Of a stretch of DNA of 64,000 bases, positions 8,849-22,000 are shown one piece after another. Origin of the DNA: Cucumis sativus (taxonomy: Eukaryota; Streptophyta; Magnoliopsida; Cucurbitales; Cucurbitaceae); NCBI RefSeq assembly GCF_000004075.3, contig NC_026660.2:28151498-28215497 (forward strand), written 5' to 3'. The notes below the pieces were generated by a model that searched no databases, had not been told where the DNA came from, and worked only from the letters and a program-made list of their open reading frames with translations. The number at the start of each line of letters is the position of its first letter. The stretch's first letter is position 1. The position numbers were made by a program, and so were the translations under genes.

Positions 8849-11816
8849 ATGTCTTGTTCATCTTCATCTGGGTCTGAGGATGATGAGGGAATCGATTCTT
8901 ACAGGAAAGGAGGGTACCATGCTGTCAGGATCGCCGATCATTTCGCCGGTGGCCGTTATGTTGCTCAGAGGAAGCTCGGTTGGGGTCAATTCTCCACCGT
9001 CTGGCTCGCTTATGATACTCGTACCTCCGTACGGTTTTTCCAATCCCATCACACGTTTGATCGTTTTGCTTTGATCTTACTTATTCTCGCGAGTCTTGAT
9101 TTTATCCTGTTATTAAGAGTTTTGCTCGAATCTTTGTGTTTTGCTGGATTTTGTGATCATCTATGAACTTGTGTGGTTTCGTTGGATCCGGACTGGGATG
9201 GCCATTTCTGGCATCCGTTTCTTTGCTTAGTTTGTTAGATCCTTATGATATAACTCGCATTTATTTCTGTTTTCTTCCTGTTTATCATTAATTGGATGTT
9301 TTTGTTTTCTCCTCTTACGCTCCGCCCACATGAAACGTTTAGTGGGTTTTGATGTGGGGTTCTCTTTGGACTCTTTCTATTATGATAAATATCCCCATTT
9401 TCCATTTATGGATGTCCGTTTTTTTTTAACCTTAGTTATTGATCTCACTGAGTTTTCAAATTTATGAAATGTTATTGAAAATGTCGATTGATTATTTCAA
9501 GCTCTACAATGTAGATCAGGAAATAGCTTAGTGGTGAGGGATAGCAGGGTTTCTGTTTGTTTTTAATGTTTGAAGAGCTAGGCTAGTATTTCTTAGCAAA
9601 GGAGATGGTTATACTGGGACTTGACTACCCATTTTTTTCTATCAACTTGCAAGAGGACCTACTTGTAAAAGTGCTTCAGGATGACCTCAACCATCTGTTT
9701 TTTTCAGAATATCCTTCTTTTTGTGGAAGAGAAATGTTGTATTAAAGAGAAGGTAGGGAGAGGCAAACTTGCTAAATTAGCCAAAAGGTTTACATAGAAC
9801 TTTCCAGTAGACTTGAATGTCAAATGAAGTGAAATAGTTATTTAGATCAGGAAAAAATACTTTTGTTGGGTTCGATTTATATTGTTGTGAGTTTTAATCT
9901 TTGGTGGTTATAATTTATAATATTGTTTCTGGTTTATATTTCTAAATTGTGGTGGTGGCAGTATATTTTTCGGTTTTCTAATTTTTTTTTCCTTCCTTTT
10001 CTTAGAAATATGTATCACTTAAAATCCAGAAAAGTGCTCCCCAATTTGCTGAAGCTGCACTTCATGAAATTGAAGTTCTTTCGGTAATTTCAGATAGTGA
10101 TCCATCAAGCTCCAAGTGCATTGTGCAACTGATCGATCATTTTAAGCATGCAGGGCCAAATGGGCAACATCTGTGTATGGTTCTTGAATTCCTTGGTGAT
10201 AGTTTACTTCGATTGATCAAGTATAACCGTTATAGAGTTCTTGAGTTGAATAAAGTCAGGGAGATCTGCAAATGTATTTTGGTTGCTCTGGACTATTTGC
10301 ATAGAGAACTTAATATTATTCACACTGATCTGAAACCTGAAAATATTCTTCTATTATCCACCATTGATCCTACCAAAGATCCTGTGAGGTCTGGACAGGC
10401 TCCTATTCTTGAAAGGCCTGAGGGGAACCCAAATGGTGGAACAACCATGAATCTTATTGAGAAGAAGTTAAAGAGAAGAGCAAGGAGAGCAGTCTCTAGG
10501 ATCTCCGAAAGGAGAGTTTCTATGGGAGGAGCAACCCCAAAGCCTGAAGATAGAAAACTAGATGGTATTGATCTAAGGTGCAAGATTGTAGATTTTGGTA
10601 ATGCATGTTGGGCAGATAGGCAGTTTATGGAAGAAATCCAAACAAGACAGTACAGAGCTCCTGAAGTCATACTGCAATCTGGATATTCCTACTCGGTTGA
10701 CATGTGGTCATTTGGTTGCATTGCTTTTGAACTCGCCACGGGTGACATGATGTTTACCCCAAAAGGAGGACAAGACTATAGCGAGGATGAGGTAAGGATG
10801 ATTGCTTATATGATATTCTTGGAATCCTATCATCATTAGCTGATTGCAAATACTTGGTTGTCCTTCCTGTCAATTAAGGAAGTGAAGAGAGAGATAGGGA
10901 AGAAAATGCCATTCTATTTTTATTGTACCATGTTATGTTTCATTCTTATTTTAAAAAAAGATCAGTGAGAAGATTTGGCCAATATATATGTCACAAGCAT
11001 GTCCTCTAATTTTGACGTGTAAAAAATATTAACCAACTACCTGAAACTAAAATGTTTATTAGGATTGAAGCAAATTCCATAACTTGTGTAAAAAATATTC
11101 ATGTTTCTGTGTTAATATGCACATATGGCAATGCCTGTTTAAGTGTCAATAGTACTACGGCTGATGAGGAAGTGAGGGTTGGAAGGTTAAGGGAGCAGTT
11201 CTTTTGTTTGATAGGCTTTATCTTTACCAGCATTTTGAGCTTCGTTTAGTTGATAACTGTATGCAAGTAGCGAAAATGTGAAAGGTACAAGTTTGATATT
11301 TCATTCCATTATCAAGTTTATGTTTTGGTCATGTGTTTGAATTCTTCAATGTACTGGTTTCAGGATCATCTTGCATTGATGATGGAACTCCTTGGGAAGA
11401 TGCCTAGAAAAGTAAGTACAGCACATCAAACTTCTCCTCATAGTTTCTTGATACCTATCAATTTCCATTTCCCTTATGTTTGGCTTGGCACTCAGATTGC
11501 AATAGGAGGAGCTCGATCGAAAGACTACTTTGACAGGCATGGGGACCTGAAAAGGATTCGAAGGCTGAAATTCTGGTCTCTCGATCGACTGCTGGTCGAG
11601 AAATATAAATTTACAGAAGCTGATGCTCAATCTTTTGCTGAGTTTCTCAGTCTCGTTCTCGATTTCGCACCTGAGAAGCGACCAACTGCTCAGCAATGCC
11701 TTCAGCATCCTTGGCTCAATCCTAGGAACTTGCCTCAAACCGAAATGAAGAATAAAACAGAGGTTGAAAAGGTGAATGTTGGTATGAGCAAACTCCAGAT
11801 TAGAGTGGGAAAGTGA
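8849..11816 (+). CDS. SRPK: SRPK-type serine/arginine-protein kinase
   Basis: Four exons, all junctions in phase 0: 8849-9028, 10006-10791, 11364-11411, 11496-11816; 444 aa. SRPKs phosphorylate RS domains of SR splicing factors and control their nuclear import and activity. Visible landmarks are the glycine loop (LGWGQFSTVW), catalytic Lys66 in VSLKIQ, the SRPK-specific HTDLKPEN in place of HRDLKPEN (Asp168), DFG as VDFGNACW (about 256-258), RQYRAPEV in the activation segment, and the C-lobe ending RPTAQQCLQHPWL. A basic spacer of about 70 residues (about 178-245, with KKLKRRARRAVSR) separates the lobes, shorter than the spacer of animal SRPKs. The acidic N-terminus (SSSGSEDDEG) resembles other plant SRPKs. 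The first intron is 977 bp. Alternative isoforms were not assessed. Confidence 0.93.
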
Positions 11817-13345
11817 AGAAGAATGGATAGGCGGTGGCGCTCATTTGACTGCGGACCAACACTATTTTCAGGTTCTTTCCTTTGTCTGACTGTCAGACCG
11901 TAATTTTCATCCCGATTACAGGTCCATTTTTTTGTTGTTTTTTAAATGAATTGATTTTTTATTAACTAATATAGCATGTAAAAATTAGTATCGTTTTTCC
12001 AAGACATTGACATAAGAGAGTGAAATATTGACTACTACGGACAATAGGAACTGTTGGTGGGATCAGGGATGTGCTCTAAAGTAGCACCCAAAAAAATCAC
12101 TGATATATATATATATATTCTACATGCTATCAATATGATTGTCTTCACTCCACAGACATACCTACTCATTCAGAAAAATATGCTTTATTAGTTTCATTCG
12201 AATTGTTTTAGTTTTATTCGAATATCAAATCTTCGTTTCCACATCAGGATCGTCCTAGACGAATGTTTGATGTAAAGTACGAACATCGATGTAATGTAGT
12301 TGATACTTTATTCGTTAGGTGGTTGGGGGAAATTTTGAAAATATTTTTGGATCATGCATCTGATTGATATGAGGGTGATACAGTGACGAATAGATAAAAC
12401 GAGTTCTTCTGAATCCATGATATATTTGTGGTTGAACCATTGGTTGGCTTAGTTTTCAAACTCTGAAAGGGTTCGTTTGATAATAACTTTGCTATTAGTT
12501 CTGTTTTTAATAATTTAATTTATTCTCCTTACCATTCCTTTTTTTCGACTTTTACAGCAGCAAATCATTGTTGTTTTCTTTTTTAAAAAAAAACATGGGA
12601 AATTGTCAAAAATATTATAATTTTGTCAAATTTCAAAAACAAAAAAGTCATTTATTTTTTCTTTTTCCTTTAACAGACTCATGAGTGGTCATATTTTCTT
12701 CTTTCATTGGAGATCAATATCTAATTCCTCAAGTGTCTAAATTGACTAGAGAGAGAACATAAAAAGTAAATGGATGATAAACAAATTCTGGTAATAAATA
12801 ATGAAAAATGAAGGCCACATTAGTTTGAAGTGTTGACTCAGCATTTGTGACCAATATTTAGAAGCTTATTGATGTCAAAAGGATTTGGAATTGACAAGTT
12901 ATTAAAGTATGAGAATGCTCTTGAAAACTACATGGGAGAACATTAGTTTCACTTTAGTGACTCAAAAATATCCCCAAGGATTGGGTTCCCTCTAAAGGTA
13001 ATTAGTATACGTATTCTCTCACGTTCAAAGTTCAAAGACTCATTTTTTCTTATCTTGCCAGACTAATATTTTATTTCAAAAACAATTTCTTTAGATAAGG
13101 ATGTTTTTATTAATCTCACAAGACTAATATTTTATTTCAAATACAACATGATCAAAAAGATAAAATAGCCAATTCATTAATGAAACTTGGTTGATAAATT
13201 TTGCAACAAATAGATTGATTTATATTTTTTTTAAAGTTCACTATATATATAGTGAGAACTCGGGTTCTCCAATTTCATCCTGAAAGATGAGTGTAAATAT
13301 TTTAATCAAATGAATAATCTCAAGTTGGCTAAATTAGTTTGTATT

Positions 13346-13455
13346 CACGTCTCATTTTTAAAAAGTGAATAAGAATTGTGGTAAATTATTCAATAACTTT
13401 CACGTCTCATTTTTAGAAAGTGAATATGAATTGTGGTAAATTATTCAATAACTTT
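13346..13455. repeat. Two-unit 55-bp tandem repeat
   Basis: Two head-to-tail units, 13346-13400 and 13401-13455, each start CACGTCTCATTTTT and end with ATTCAATAACTTT. They differ at only a few positions. The repeat lies in non-coding DNA and has no evident function. Confidence 0.85.
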
Positions 13456-14085
13456 CCTGCATTGTTATTTTCAATTACAAACTATTGCACAAAGTAGACC
13501 AATTGCATTTTAAAAATACTTTTTAAAGTAAAACAATTCTAAAGTTTAAATTTTAATATAAACTAAGTTAATTTTGATCTTACCAATTTAATCATTACAA
13601 CATTATCTTGATTTCTTTTTAGTTTTACCAAGAATTTGAAATAAAATTACAAAAGGAATATATTAATTTATAAAATATTGCAATTAAGAAAAAGTAAATT
13701 AAAGTAGCATTTATTCCTCAAATGCATGCTTCTTGATGATCACATGTTATATATATATATATACAAATAAAGTGATATATTTGAAATTTTCATATTGATA
13801 GCAAATTACTAATATTGATTTTATCAATTCCTATGTTGATAGTACTATTTTGATTTGTATATGTTCGATTATTTATTTTAGTTTATATATTTTAATAAAT
13901 TTTAAATTTAGTTTCAAACTATGATGATGATTATTGTTATTATTATTTTTGCAGAAAATATTATTATTATTTTATTAAAAAATTTGAAATTGTGAAAGGA
14001 CAAAAATGGTATATTAGCGTTTTTATTATATATAGAAGATATTTTTGGGAGCTGTAAACTCCAAATTGGGTTAATAAAAATTATA

Positions 14086-14151
14086 AAAAAGAAAAAAAAA
14101 GAAAAAGAAAAAAGAAAGATAAAAAAGAAAAAAAAAAGAAAAAAAAAAGAA
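14086..14151 (+). repeat. Polypurine (A/G) tract
   Basis: About 65 bp almost entirely of A and G (GAAAAAAAAA-type units) on the plus strand, 300-360 bp upstream of the hnRNP start codon. Such tracts exclude nucleosomes and can form triplex DNA. Here it may be part of the promoter or simply a microsatellite. Confidence 0.6.
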
Positions 14152-14228
14152 TTGTTGGGAATACCATTTATGGGGGAAGGGGTATTTGAGTAATTTGAGA
14201 AAAAGGCAATCAAAGTTACGAAAGTTTT

Positions 14229-14326
14229 AACCCTAGTTTGTGTTTTTTGTGTTGAATTTGGGCGGTGGAATCGGAAGCCAAAATCGAAGTTCAGAATCAA
14301 TCCTTCGTAATCTTGGTTAGGGTTTT
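14229..14326. promoter_or_regulatory. Pair of telo-box motifs upstream of the hnRNP gene
   Basis: AACCCTA at 14229-14235 and the inverted form TTAGGGTTTT at 14317-14326 flank the probable transcription start. Telo-boxes are a known promoter element of plant genes for ribosome, RNA-processing and cell-cycle functions, which fits the downstream RNA-binding protein. Function is inferred from position and motif only. Confidence 0.4.
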
Positions 14327-14450
14327 CTTTTTCCCGCTTTCTTCTCTTCTCTTTCCCTTTGAATCCACTTCCTTAATCCTTCACAGTCCCTCCAATTTAT
14401 TCCTTTTCCTTCCATTATCAGAGTGTAGCTTTTGGAGATTCAACACAATC

Positions 14451-16159
14451 ATGTACGGACCCAGAGGGTAAGTCTAGAATTTCTGACCTTTCTCTCTTCG
14501 CTCTTGTCTTGTTTCATTTGGATTTTCATGGGTTGTTCTTGAATTTGTGTGCTGGGATTGAGAGCAGCTGGATTGAGGGATGAGTTCCTCTGTTATTCGT
14601 CTTGGTGTTTTTTTTTTTTTTAAATTTTATTATAATTGTTATCAAATGGGGTTTTTTAGTAGAACATATTCTTTAAACAACAACTTATGTTTTTGTTAAT
14701 GTAATTCAAATTGAGGTCCTTTTTTTGTTTTATAAATAAAATGAAGGCGCGATTTATGAAACCATCTATGTGTTGCATTCTATTTACTTGATTCTCTTCT
14801 TTAGATTTGAACTTTAAAATCAACTCAATACAGTCGGTGGTTTTTCTTCGATCGGGTCGATTATCAGGAATCTCGTAGGATGCCATATATCTGAGTCGTA
14901 TTAGGATTTGATTTTTCTTTTCTAAGTTTTAACCAGAAAGCAAGAATTTGAATGTTGTATCGGTGTCTTATGACCTGTCTCGTTTTTTTTTTAATACCAC
15001 TATCAAATTTAGAAGAGGCTTTTGCAGCGTTATTTAAGCTATGGAGGCCAGTGATTTAATTGGTTAATTAATGTTCTCGTGAATTGTCTTTACTTTAACA
15101 TGAAGGGCTTAAACTTATATGAACATTGGGAAATCATTTTCTACTGCTTGATGGGTTGGTGTTCACTGAGTCTCAAAATGCCTTTTCTGCTGGTACTTTT
15201 AGAAAGTCTTACTTATTCTATATCTAGTTAAATTGTTTTGTTTATAGGAGTGGTAATGGCATGTAACTTCATTGACCATAAATCGTGTACACCAATAGGT
15301 TTTAGAGGTGTAGGTTGGGCTTGGTTTTATTAACTTGCTTGAGTGGGGATTTTTCTTTTCTTTTTTCTGGGTTGGTAATTGAAGGGCAATGTTGGGAAGC
15401 GGGGGGGTTTCGGATGGGTACGAAGTCGGCTCAAAAAGACAAAGAATGATGGAACCGAATCCCTACTTCGCAGTTAGCAGCAGCACTGCTGGATTTCAAC
15501 CTTACGGCTATGGGAGTTTTCCACCTACTCATGCCTTCCCTGTGGTTCGCCTTAGAGGACTTCCCTTCAACTGCACTGACATTGATATTTTCAAGTTCTT
15601 TGCTGGACTGGACATTGTGGATGTGCTGCTTGTCAACAAGAATGGACGGTTCATGGGAGAGGCCTTTGTTGTCTTTGCTGGCTCTGTGCAGGTTGAGTTC
15701 GCATTGCAACGGGATCGACAGAATATGGGACGTAGGTATGTAGAAGTCTTCAGGTGCAAAAGGCAGGATTATTACAACGCTGTTGCTGCAGAAGTAAATT
15801 ATGAGGGTATTTATGATAATGACTACCACGGAAGCCCTCCTCCTCGACAAAAGAGGTTCAGTGACAAGGACCAGATGGAATACACTGAGATACTGAAACT
15901 TCGTGGTCTCCCCTTCTCTGTGACAAAATCCAACATCATTGAATTTTTCGGAGAGTTTGACCTTGCAGAAGATAGGATACATATTGCAAGTCGCCCAGAT
16001 GGGAAGGCTACCGGGGAGGCCTATGTGGAGTTTGCTTCAGCAGAGGAGGCAAAGAGAGCAATGAGCAAGGACAAGATGACAATTGGATCGAGATACGTGG
16101 AGTTGTTTCCTTCAACCCCAAATGAAGCAAGAAGAGCTGAGTCAAGGTCAAGACAGTAA
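14451..16159 (+). CDS. hnRNP F/H-like RNA-binding protein with two RRMs
   Basis: Two coding exons, 14451-14467 and 15385-16159; 263 aa. The first exon codes only MYGPRG, with the sixth codon split by a GT-AG intron of 917 bp. RRM1 spans about residues 58-135, with RNP2-like VVRLRGLPF and RNP1-like GRFMGEAFVVF. RRM2 spans about 175-248, with LKLRGLPF and GKATGEAYVEF. The paired 'RGLPF' signatures are typical of the hnRNP F/H / GRSF quasi-RRM group, which binds G-rich RNA and influences splicing and polyadenylation. The N-terminus is Gly/Tyr/Pro-rich (FQPYGYGSFPP) and the C-terminus is short and basic (RRAESRSRQ). A nuclear role in pre-mRNA processing is inferred from the family; no specific target is suggested. 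Confidence 0.9.
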
Positions 16160-17857
16160 AGTAGGTAAACTTGGTCATGGAGTCTAAAAGGTTCTCTGTT
16201 GCTATATTTTTGTGCCGAGGCTTTGCCGTTCTTGTACTTTTTTCCAGTTTGTAGGATGACTATCGATGTGGTATATTCTCTGCAGTTTTTGCTGAAACTG
16301 TGGAGTAAATCGATACTGCATTTTGAGATTGAAATGTTAGTCTTATGGTTAAAGCACTGATCTTCTTTTCCTTCTTTTTCCTATTTCACCGCATTTCGTT
16401 TTCCATTGAGGTACCCTTTCTTTGTAGGGTTTACTTCAAATATGCATGAGATTAGGAATTTAGGCTACAGTTGTTGGAATTCAATTACTCAAAGTACTGC
16501 AAAAGGCCCATACATTAATGGTGTGGCAGTGGTTGACATTAATGAACAATAGCCAAAATTAAAAGCTGTCGTGAATTGTGTACTGTTGTTTATCATTTAC
16601 CATTTCTCGTACATTCAACAAGGGGACTTTGATTGAATTCATTTGAAAATTAAATGCACTTCAGATCCTACCATTTAGTGTACTTCATCCTTTTTTTTTC
16701 CTCATGGAAGACATATTCTTTCTTTTAAAAAATTTCCGAGATAGTTTTTAATAATAATAATAATAATAAAATACAAAATAAATAAACGAATTGTTAATTA
16801 CATTTTTATCGTGAATAAGAATGATGTGATTTTTCATGGGATCCTTGGAGTTGGTATATGAAAATTAGCCATTCAGAAAATGTCAGCTGACAACTTTCTA
16901 GTGATTTGGACATCTCAGCCAGAGGAAGTAAAAGTATGAAATGTATTTGTTTATTTTGAAACATGTGTGGATATTGGTTTCAACGAGGGTAAAATTGAAA
17001 TCAATTACACAATTTAAGTACGTTTCATGTTATATATAAGAGTGTTGATATATAATTTTTGTAAGTTATCATAAGATGTTCTGCTGGCTTTGAATCTACC
17101 AATCCTGTTTGTGATCACAATAACATGTCATTGCCAATTCAACTAAAATTTATTATTATTATTTAAGAATATAACATCACATGCACAAGAAGGTTTAACT
17201 TTTGAGTTGTGCCAATGCCCAATAACTAAAACCGAAATAAACACATGTTGTAATGATATTTAATATCTGTAAACAAGTTACAATAGTGAACAGTGAATCT
17301 TGAAATGTAAAATCTTTGGCAACCCTAAAAATCATTATGAGTTTTAGGTATGTAAAAGATGACCAACAGAAAATGGCAATTTGTGTGTGATTGTGAAGCT
17401 AAATGACAAAAAACTTGAACCTCCCCTCTCATGGTCCACACCCTCCATCTCTGTCCCTACTGTCCAAAACAAACCACTTTTTTGGTTCTTTCTTTATTCT
17501 CTAATTGGAGTTTTCTTCTCTTTAAAATTGGCTTCGTGGTGCAACAAAAGAGATCAAAGAACAGACTTGGTTTCTGTAAAGAGCAGCTTCTATGTAAATT
17601 GGAGGATAATATAAGAGATGGGCCCAGTAAAGGGCTTATAAGTTCTCACTGGTAACATTTCTTAAGTAGGGTTTTTTCTCTTTTCATGGAAGTTTCTGGC
17701 ACATGCATGGTTTGAATCTGTTGTATGATCTCTCTTTTTCTGCTTCTCTGCTTCTCTGCTGTCACTTTGTCCTGTTGTTACTGCAAACATCATTTGTTAG
17801 ATGATTACAGATAAAAGTTTTTGACTCAGCACAGAAATTCATAAAGTTTCACATGAA
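16160..17857. other. Intergenic DNA and probable RKD upstream region
   Basis: Contains the hnRNP 3' UTR and an AAT microsatellite at about 16750-16770. The rest is AT-rich, with no independent gene recognised. Short open frames at about 17380-17655 resemble no known protein. Part of this stretch may hold a 5' exon of the RWP-RK gene, because its frame runs back through a possible acceptor (GACTCAG, about 17824-17830). Confidence 0.5.
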
Positions 17858-18641
17858 ATGAAGAATGGTCATCTATCTTGTTTTCCCAATGGAGAGTTAT
17901 GTCAGCTAAAGAATGGCAAATCTCATCAACCAAGAAACTTGCCTCTACTTGATCAGGATCTTAACTTCCTTCCTTGTTCAGTTTCTGTATCTAAAGAATC
18001 TGGGAATCAAATGGAGGAGTCCTGTGCATCAGGTTTGGCTAAAACTCTCTTTATAAAGGGAATGTTATGAAGTTTTTTTTGAACAACTAGAAATAGTAGT
18101 TCATATGAAAGTTGACTAAACAGGTGGGGAATTGATAGGTATTGTAGAAAAGAAAAGGAGGGCAACAAGTGAGCACATTGCTAGAATTACTTTATCCGAT
18201 CTGGCTAAAAATTTTGGTGTTCCGATCACAGAAGCTTCAAGAAATCTAAATGTTGGATTAACAGTACTGAAAAGAAAATGCAGAGAATTTGGCATTCACC
18301 GCTGGCCACACAGAAAGATAAAGTCTATTGATGGTCTAATTCGAGATCTTCAGGTTATCCCTTCTTTCCTATTTTGTATCTAGAACTTGATTGCAACTTA
18401 GAAAGGCACATAGTTTGTTTATGGAAAAGGGTGTTTGTAGGAAGAAGCAAAGCATAGGGAGGAAGATCACAAAGCTTTGATGGCAGTGACCAAGAGGCAA
18501 ATGATGTTGCAGAATGAAAGAGAGAGGATAGAGAGGACACCATTTAGGGAGCTGGAGAATGAGACCAAGAGATTTAGGCAAGATGTTTTCAGGAGAAAGC
18601 ATAAAGCTAGAGCTCTAGAAAGTCAGAGTCCATCAGTATAG
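17858..18641 (+). CDS. RKD: RWP-RK domain (RKD) transcription factor
   Basis: Three exons with consistent phases: 17858-18032, 18124-18353, 18441-18641; 201 aa from the ATG at 17858. The RWP-RK domain runs from about residue 70 to 125 (ITLSDLAKNFGVPITEAS, then LKRKCREFGIHRWPHRK), with the diagnostic RWPxRK as RWPHRK at about 118-123. A charged helical tail rich in Glu/Arg/Lys (about 136-195) follows and probably forms a coiled coil. There is no PB1 domain, so this is the RKD type and not the NLP nitrate-sensor type. RKD proteins in plants are DNA-binding regulators best known from egg cells, early embryos and gametophytes. The length is on the short side for the family, so an upstream coding exon may be missing from this model. 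Confidence 0.82.
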
Positions 18642-19082
18642 TTTGCAGGCATTAGTAATTATATGCATAATATTGAACTAAATAACTGGCAAAGTAAGAT
18701 GCTACTTTATAATCTCATCATGACATACCTCACAAGTTCTTGTAAGACCTGTACCAGCAATTTTCATATGGAACTTTCGGTTTTTTTCAATGAATATTGT
18801 GTTTAAATAATTGCTACAATAGTATCTCTCTAAAATGTATATTGTTCTGAGTCAGATAGGATATAACACAGACAATGAATAACATAAACAACTGATATTC
18901 TAAAAAACAGGAGTAATCAGAAAAGGGAACTGTAATAACATTCTGTGATAGCGGTCCTAATGAGTAACTGGGCACTTCAGATGGAACAAAGAAAGAAACT
19001 CTATAAACGACTGAAAATCTTCCAAAGAAAAATTGAATTTCAATGAATAGTTAGCTGAATTCGCCAATCTCTGGAACCAGAA
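18642..19082. other. Convergent intergenic spacer (3' flanks of RKD and SAC genes)
   Basis: The RKD (+) and SAC phosphatase (-) stop codons face each other across 441 bp. No gene was seen. The two 3' UTRs probably occupy much of the interval and could overlap. Confidence 0.5.
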
Positions 19083-22000
19083 TCATGATCGAGGTTTATG
19101 TAGACGAGGCCGATTACAGAAAATCCGGCCGTTTGCCCTTACAAAACCTGCAATAGCTATGCTCAGGCTTGCCCACAGGATAGAAAAGAACAAGTGCCGA
19201 AGATCATAGCGAGCTGCAAAAGAGAAAGAAAAGAGGTAAATAAATAAAATTGAATTTGCTGTTGGCCGTAAATAAATGAAAGTGAATTTGCTGTTGGCTG
19301 TTCTTCAAACTACTTGACAAGCTAAAAATGAGAGAGAGAGATAGACAGAGACTCACCTTGTCTCAATGACAAGGCTGCAAAAAAGAATCCTGTCAACACC
19401 AGTGAAAAAGCCAGTGGAAAGGACTGTACCAGAAATGTAAATAAGGTTAGTATATAAGAGACCTGAAGTTCATTTAACATTTTATAAACTAAAAATAGAT
19501 CTACTGCTTGATAAGCCCTTTGATTGACTCCTTTTCCTGCAGAAGTTAACTGCTATTTTAAATTTTACTCACCGCCACAGCTTCTAAGCCTCCCTTTTGA
19601 GTTGTGGGCGTCATATCCCGACTAACTGAAACGATATAGTGTCCTTGCAAGAGATCGATAGCATCCTTCACCAAAGTCAAAGTGCAATTGAGGTCCAATT
19701 GAAAAGATTGTAAATTTAATGATCTCTTTTCTTTTAAAAAAATGAAAATGGAGATGGATCCTACCTGTTTTGTTCCATCAACAAAGTTATTCAAATAATA
19801 GCGTAGGAGAGCATTCCAACCATCCTTCATGATCCCTTGAATCGTCCGTTGGCCATACCTTCAACCAAATCACACAGAGTGATATAATATATATATAAAT
19901 ATATATAAAACAAAACATTAAATAAAACCACATGCTCAACATTAACAATGTAACATCAAATATCCTCTCTCCCAATAACGAACGGCAAGAAGAAGAGAAT
20001 GCAGTTTAATATAAAAAATGAGACGGTGAATTATCAGTCCGAAGTAGATTATCTAACATGCAATTGATTAATGTTGTAAAAAGATGAGCCCACTAAAATT
20101 TGCTACTAATTGAATGGCTTGACCACCTCACAAGAAATCTTATCTTTAAATTTTTACATAAAATGCTCGTTAACATGTATTTAATGGTAACTACTGCATT
20201 GGAAATTTTTGATTCATAAAGGATAGATTCAAAACTTAAAGATAAAGAATGAATCTGAAAAGATATAATACTTAGCCATTTAAAAAGACAATACAGTTGG
20301 ATAGAAGCTATCGGAAGTAATCTTTAATCAACATGAAACTGTACGCATAAGACTAGATGCAAGTGCATTAGCTAAAAAATATTGAAAGATACTGAGGTAG
20401 GACATAGGAGTACCTAACAAAATCTCCTTTCAAAGCAGGAGTGCCAGAATATTGGGTACTTATATCATCTCCATGATTAGCCCAAACTGAATAGGGGAAA
20501 AAAACAGTAAGGTACAAATTTATTGCATGGAAGGATAAGCTAAAACTTTCAAGAAAAATTGCAATCAACATGAATATGCAACAAACTTAATGTCTTATGA
20601 CGTTAGTGAGCAAATTAAACAAATTGCCATCCAATTGACTCACTGATTTTAAAACTTTCATCTAGGTTTGGATGTGAGCTAATAGTTTCTTCAGCAGCAA
20701 AAATTCCAAGCCTCCTGAGTTGGGATTCCATCATCTTTCGGGCTATCATACTCTGCAACCATATTAAAATATAAAAATACTAACAAAACAATTGCAAAAT
20801 GACAATCTGGCAGAAAAATTATATCCATTATTGATTTAACGTATACACAACAGCAATGAGACTTCTTTACAAATGGTTCATCCATAACTTTGATAATTTC
20901 CCTGCTCGCCAAAGCTTAAAAAAGGCAAATCCTAGAAAACCGAGGGTGCTATTATTGACAAAGAAAATGGACAAATTTTGAGAGCACTAAGTTTGTAGCT
21001 TATTTCATCATTCAACAACGCTTAATTTGTTCAGCTAAGCTACCTGGGTAACATTTGTGCGGTCCAAGCAATCAATGCAATTCGTCCTCGCAACTCCGAG
21101 TTGTTCCTTCATTTTCTCACCCTTGTCATTCAATAACATGTATCTATATATTCCAAATAGTAAATAAACATGTGAGGTCAGAAGGAAAGGTAATCTTTAG
21201 CAGCACAATAAAGTTTCCAAATGAAAGTAACAGGAAGCATAACTATAAAAATGAAATATAAGGTCGTTTCATAATTCATGAAATAGAAGAGTGAGAGGTG
21301 GAGGAACTTGCCCATTTTGATCAAGGAAGTCTGAGATTTGTTCATAAAGGATCGAGAGGCGCTCAAAATGAACATGCCCGCAGATGTGATGGAAGTCAAA
21401 ATGCAGGTATCTAAAATATTTTTTAACTTTCAATTTGGGCAAATGATAGGCTCCAAAGCAAAAATAAATAGAACAAGGTAGAAAACTGTACCTTACATCA
21501 TCACCAGTAATCTGTTGCACGGCATTTGCGAATTTTTCACTCAAGCGCCCCTCAGCTCCATGCTAATAACAGAACAAGGTGATATAAAAATATTAACCAT
21601 AGCAATTACATTGCTAGACACGTGCATACACAATACAAACACAAAAATAGATAATTAATGACTCACCCCGTTGACAAGATCAACAGCCAACACAGCCCCA
21701 TACTTTTTCCTTAAATCGAGAAAATGCCGGTCAGCTACTCGAGGCTGGAAGCAATACAATAGCCAATCAATCAATACTATAGTAGTCCACATCTGATGAA
21801 AAATACCAAGCAACAGAAGATACTCACAGATTCTTCTAGTTTCACTAATTCAAATTTGGGCTTGTATGTCAAATCAACAATTTGTTCCCATAGTAATGGA
21901 ATTGATCCCCGAACCTACAAAATTCAATGTCAAAAGTGAGATAAAAGTCATGGGTGCTATAAAGATCTAGAAAATTTCGCAAATAAAATATTTAGATTCT

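Larger units (their letters stand above)
11817..14450. other. Intergenic DNA between SRPK and the hnRNP gene
   Basis: AT-rich, with no coding gene recognised. It contains the SRPK 3' UTR, an AT microsatellite near 12104-12118, repeated AGACTAATATTTTATTTC words at about 13061 and 13120, a 55-bp tandem repeat (13346-13455), a palindromic TTCACTATATATATAGTGAGAA near 13238-13260, TA repeats near 13749-13761, and a long purine tract (about 14086-14151). Telo-box motifs mark the promoter or leader of the next gene. Confidence 0.55.
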
